Part shown: positions 6,878 through 9,179 of the stretch, piece by piece
How the letters are laid out: each line of letters begins with the position of its first letter
Position numbering within the stretch: the first letter of the stretch is position 1
Source of the DNA: Paracoccaceae bacterium
Lineage (GTDB): Bacteria; Pseudomonadota; Alphaproteobacteria; Rhodobacterales; Rhodobacteraceae
NCBI GenBank assembly: GCA_023254015.1
Contig: JALQYS010000001.1
Location: 1-9,179 of the forward strand
DNA: 9,179 nucleotides
Reading direction: 5' to 3'
Notes under the pieces: model-generated
Database searches by the model: none
Told to the model about the DNA's origin: nothing
Seen by the model: the letters and a program-made list of their open reading frames with translations, nothing else
Translations under genes and position numbers: made by a program

Positions 6878-6916
6878 GTCTTTCGGAGCGCGATGCCCCG
6901 GTATGGATCGGCGCGC

Positions 6917-6945
6917 ACCCTATCTGCGCAGGCCATCTTGCGCAA
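6917..6945 (-). promoter_or_regulatory. Candidate promoter of the yajC-secDF-ccm block
   Basis: On the minus strand a -35-like TTGCGC (6945-6940) is followed after exactly 17 nt by a -10-like TAGGGT (6922-6917). This would give a start of transcription near 6910 and a leader of roughly 45 nt before the yajC ATG. Each hexamer matches three of the six positions of the sigma-70 consensus, including the TTG and the TA...T bases, which is usual for alphaproteobacterial promoters. The -35 hexamer lies within the 10-bp palindrome CTTGCGCAAG (6937-6946), so a regulator site overlapping the promoter is possible. This is a pattern-based inference only. Confidence 0.38.
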
Positions 6946-6946
6946 G
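6937..6946. repeat. Perfect 10-bp palindrome in the divergent promoter region
   Basis: CTTGCGCAAG is its own reverse complement. Related TGCGCA-containing words occur at 6924-6934 (CTGCGCAGGCC) and 6988-6998 (TTGCGCAGGGC), so the core TGCGCA appears three times in about 75 bp between divergent genes. This may be an operator array or chance in GC-rich DNA. Confidence 0.45.
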
Positions 6947-7041
6947 TTGCCCCGAGATGGGCCGGGCCGGCATCCCTGCCCCGTGCATTGCGCAGGGCTT
7001 CCCGCTATGAATGTCGGGTATTTTCACGGAGAAGGGCCGAA
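6946..7041 (+). promoter_or_regulatory. Upstream region of the glycosyltransferase gene; no clear promoter
   Basis: This part of the 177-bp divergent gap should carry the promoter for the + strand genes. A TTGCGC lies at 6988-6993 and an A/T-rich TATGAA at 7006-7011, but the 12-nt spacing is too short for a sigma-70 promoter. TATTTT at 7019-7024 has no good -35. The ribosome-binding site GGAGAAGGG (7028-7036) ahead of ATG 7042 is clear. No RNA gene or small reading frame with a credible ribosome-binding site was seen here. Confidence 0.25.
7028..7036 (+). promoter_or_regulatory. Ribosome-binding site of the glycosyltransferase gene
   Basis: GGAGAAGGG followed by 5 nt and ATG at 7042. This strong Shine-Dalgarno match decides the start, because the same frame stays open to 6280 on the + strand. 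Confidence 0.75.
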
Positions 7042-8052
7042 ATGTCCCGCATTTGCCTGCTGTCAGCGATGAAGAACGAAGGCCCCGATGTTCTGGAATG
7101 GGCCCTCTATCACCGGCTGGTCGGCTTCGATCACATTGTTGTTTACACCAACGGCTGCACCGATGGCTCTGATCTGCTGCTGGATGCGATCTCCGGGCTG
7201 GGCTGGCTGAGCCATCGGCGCCACGAGCCGCCCGCAGGCCTGTCGCCGCAGGATGCGGTGGCGGCCCGCGCCAAGGCTGACCCGGTGCTGGCGGCGGCCG
7301 ACTGGCTGATGTGGCTGGATGCCGACGAGTTTCTGGTGGTGCATGCCGGCGCGGGCCGGGTGGCCGATCTGATCCCCGCGGCCCGCGGGGCCGAGGCGCT
7401 GTCGCTCAACTGGCGCTGCTTTGGCGATGGCGGGCACGAGGCCTCGTCCAAGGGGCTGGTGATCGAAAGCTTCGTTCACGGAATGTCGCTGGACAACCCG
7501 CAGAGCCGCAGCGTGAAAACCCTGTTCCGCCAGACCGCCCGCATTGCCGAACTCGCCATTCACCGCCCGATCCTGACCCCGGGCGACGACATCGACTGGC
7601 GCGATGGTGGCGGCAAGCCGCTGCGCGGGCATTTCCAGTTCGATCGCAACAAGGATGACCGGCCCAAGCACCGCGTGCCCGAGGGGCGGCAAAGCTGGAA
7701 GATCGGCCAGATCAACCATTACCCGATCAAGGCGCTTGACCGCTATCTCTTGAAACGCCTGCGCGGCAACGGGCTGGACCCCGATTGCGCGCCCGAGCGG
7801 TTCGACCCCGAATATCTGGACATCTTCAACTTCAACGAGGTTGAGGACCGCCAGAGTCACAAGGACCTGCCCGCGCTGAAGGCGGCCATGGCCGAGGCGC
7901 TGGCCGATCCCGCGATTGCGGCCGCCCACGCCGCCTGCACCGCCCGCGATCAGGCCCGCCGGGCCGAGGTGGCGGCGATGATCCCGGCGCTTTTGCCCTA
8001 TCGCTATCGCCGGGGTGGCCCCCCTTCCCCATCGGGCGCGAATGGGGCATAA
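7042..8052 (+). CDS. Glycosyltransferase family 2-like protein, acceptor unknown
   Basis: A 336-residue soluble protein with a GT-A type nucleotide-sugar transferase fold at its N-terminus. It opens with MSRICLLSAMKNEGPDVLEW (KNE at 11-13), followed by a beta strand and N-G-C-T-D-G-S-D (37-44), the usual sugar-nucleotide-binding start of the 'glycosyltransferase family 2_4' group. The metal-binding DxD motif is D93-A-D95 in WLMWLDADEFLVV. NHYPIKALDRYLLK (225-238) resembles the conserved 'H Y ... K' ending of this group. There is no signal peptide or membrane helix. The C-terminal 15 or so residues (GGPPSPSGANGA) look disordered. The start is fixed by GGAGAAGGG 5 nt upstream. The frame is open far upstream, but that is shadow of yajC and secD. 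The donor sugar and acceptor cannot be inferred; such proteins often act in capsule, polysaccharide or lipopolysaccharide synthesis. serS follows after 32 nt. Confidence 0.85.
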   Translation: MSRICLLSAMKNEGPDVLEWALYHRLVGFDHIVVYTNGCTDGSDLLLDAISGLGWLSHRRHEPPAGLSPQDAVAARAKADPVLAAADWLMWLDADEFLVVHAGAGRVADLIPAARGAEALSLNWRCFGDGGHEASSKGLVIESFVHGMSLDNPQSRSVKTLFRQTARIAELAIHRPILTPGDDIDWRDGGGKPLRGHFQFDRNKDDRPKHRVPEGRQSWKIGQINHYPIKALDRYLLKRLRGNGLDPDCAPERFDPEYLDIFNFNEVEDRQSHKDLPALKAAMAEALADPAIAAAHAACTARDQARRAEVAAMIPALLPYRYRRGGPPSPSGANGA

Positions 8053-8084
8053 CCCCGCCAGATCATTGCCAGACGAGGCCCCAA

Positions 8085-9179
8085 ATGCACGACATCCGCG
8101 CCATCCGCGAAAATCCGGCCGCCTTTGATGCAGCCCTTGCGCGCCGGGGCCTGGCCGCGCTGTCGCCGCAGATCCTGGCGCTGGACAATGACCGCCGGGC
8201 CAAGATCCTGGCCGCCGAAACCGCGCAGGCCGCGCAGAATGCCGCCTCGAAGGAGGTGGGGGCCGCCAAGGCCCGCGGCGACGATGCCGAGTTTGAACGC
8301 CTGCGCGCGCTGGTGGCCGAAAAGAAGGCCGAGGTGGCCAAGCTGACCGAAGAGGCCAATGCCGAGGATGTGGCCCTGCGCGACATGCTGATGGGCATTC
8401 CGAACCTGCCCCTGTCCGAGGTGCCGCAGGGCGCGGATGAAAACGACAACGTGGAAATCCGCCGCTGGGGCACCCCGCGGACCTATGACTTTACGCCGAA
8501 AGAGCATTTCGACATTGCCGGCGTAAAGCCCGGGATGAACTTTGAGGCGGCCGCGAAATTGTCCGGCTCGCGCTTTGTCGTGCTGCAGGGCGCGGTGATC
8601 CGCGTGCACCGGGCGCTGGCGCAGTTCATGCTGGATACCCACATCAGCGAACACGGCCTGACGGAAACCTGGACCCCGGTTCTGGTGAAGGAAGAGGCGA
8701 TGTACGGCACCAACCAACTGCCGAAATTTGCCGAAGACAGCTACCAGACCACCAATGGCTGGTGGCTGATCCCGACGTCGGAAGTCACGCTGACGAACAT
8801 GGTCGCGGGCGAGATTCTGGACGAAAGCGCCCTGCCCCTGCGCATGACCGCCCATACCCAGTGCTTCCGGTCGGAAGCGGGCTCGGCGGGCAAGGACACC
8901 ACGGGCATGTTGCGTCAGCACCAGTTCGAGAAGGTGGAGATGGTCACGATCTGCGCCGCCGACAAGGCGCTGGAAGAGCATGACCGCATGACGAAATGCG
9001 CCGAGGCGATTTTGGAAAAGCTGGGCATCCCCTATCGCACGATTGTCCTGTGCACCGGCGACATGGGCTTTGGCGCGCAAAAGACCCATGACCTCGAAGT
9101 CTGGCTTCCTGGGCAGAACCGTTACCGCGAAATCTCCTCGGTCTCGGTCTGCGGCGACTTCCAAGCACGCCGCATGAAC
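8085..9179 (+). CDS. serS: Seryl-tRNA synthetase (3' partial)
   Basis: A class II aminoacyl-tRNA synthetase that charges tRNA-Ser and tRNA-Sec with serine in the cytoplasm. The window holds 365 codons with no stop, of a protein usually about 430 residues long, so the last 60-70 residues are outside. It begins MHDIRAIRENPAAFDAAL, typical of bacterial SerRS. The long antiparallel coiled-coil arm that binds the tRNA variable arm covers about residues 30-100. The catalytic core follows, with TSEVTLTN (231-238), motif 2 CFRSEAGSAGKDTTGMLRQH (260-279) and VWLPGQNRYREISSVS (339-354). The visible part ends at CGDFQARRMN, just before the motif 3 region. GACGAGG precedes the ATG at 8085. The 32-nt gap after the glycosyltransferase would allow co-transcription. 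Two substitutions near the active site are noted among the findings. Confidence 0.97.
   Translation, partial: MHDIRAIRENPAAFDAALARRGLAALSPQILALDNDRRAKILAAETAQAAQNAASKEVGAAKARGDDAEFERLRALVAEKKAEVAKLTEEANAEDVALRDMLMGIPNLPLSEVPQGADENDNVEIRRWGTPRTYDFTPKEHFDIAGVKPGMNFEAAAKLSGSRFVVLQGAVIRVHRALAQFMLDTHISEHGLTETWTPVLVKEEAMYGTNQLPKFAEDSYQTTNGWWLIPTSEVTLTNMVAGEILDESALPLRMTAHTQCFRSEAGSAGKDTTGMLRQHQFEKVEMVTICAADKALEEHDRMTKCAEAILEKLGIPYRTIVLCTGDMGFGAQKTHDLEVWLPGQNRYREISSVSVCGDFQARRMN

Noticed and set aside
6280..7041. Possible 254-codon N-terminal extension of the glycosyltransferase
   Set aside because: This part lies antisense to secD and yajC and reads as Arg/His/Gln-rich shadow sequence. A strong ribosome-binding site and the canonical family N-terminus place the start at 7042.
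7063..7929. - strand 288-codon open frame opposite the glycosyltransferase
   Set aside because: No motif or credible ribosome-binding site, and the composition is that of an antisense shadow. The + strand has an intact DxD glycosyltransferase.
8004..9164. - strand open frame of 386 codons opposite serS
   Set aside because: The + strand encodes SerRS with all class II motifs visible. The antisense translation has no recognisable motif and overlaps the end of the glycosyltransferase gene too.

Overview
The window is high-GC DNA with tightly packed, overlapping genes. Gene content and order point to an alphaproteobacterium of the Rhodobacterales (Rhodobacter/Paracoccus-like): yajC-secD-secF runs directly into a small Mth938-domain gene and then the cytochrome c maturation cluster ccmABCDG (helABCDX in Rhodobacter naming). 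This assignment rests on protein motifs and gene order read by eye. No database search was run.

Layout. At the left edge (3-677, + strand) is the 3' part of a DNA-alkylation-repair protein of the AlkD/HEAT-repeat type. A 78-bp convergent intergenic stretch rich in inverted repeats follows. From 6864 down to 756, entirely on the - strand, lies one nine-gene block: yajC, secD, secF, an Mth938-domain protein, ccmA, ccmB, ccmC, ccmD, ccmG. Most junctions overlap by 4-8 nt or are separated by 3-13 nt; the only larger gap is 47 nt, between ccmB and ccmC. The block therefore looks like a single transcription unit, probably started from a promoter in the 177-bp divergent region 6865-7041. On the + strand from 7042 comes a cytosolic glycosyltransferase-2-like protein, then serS (seryl-tRNA synthetase), which runs off the right edge after 365 codons.

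How the genes work together. YajC, SecD and SecF form the accessory complex that uses the proton-motive force to help SecYEG move proteins to the periplasm. CcmABCD handle haem delivery and release to the periplasmic haem chaperone CcmE. CcmG is the membrane-anchored thioredoxin-like protein that keeps the CXXCH cysteines of apocytochrome c reduced. Apocytochromes c reach the periplasm through Sec, so the block couples export to haem attachment. ccmE, ccmF and ccmH are not in the window and must lie elsewhere.

Most of the window is conserved housekeeping sequence. I did not find a convincing new system. The least understood pieces are the Mth938-domain protein between the Sec and Ccm genes, the glycosyltransferase of unknown acceptor, the palindrome-rich divergent promoter region, and the structured intergenic element at 679-748.
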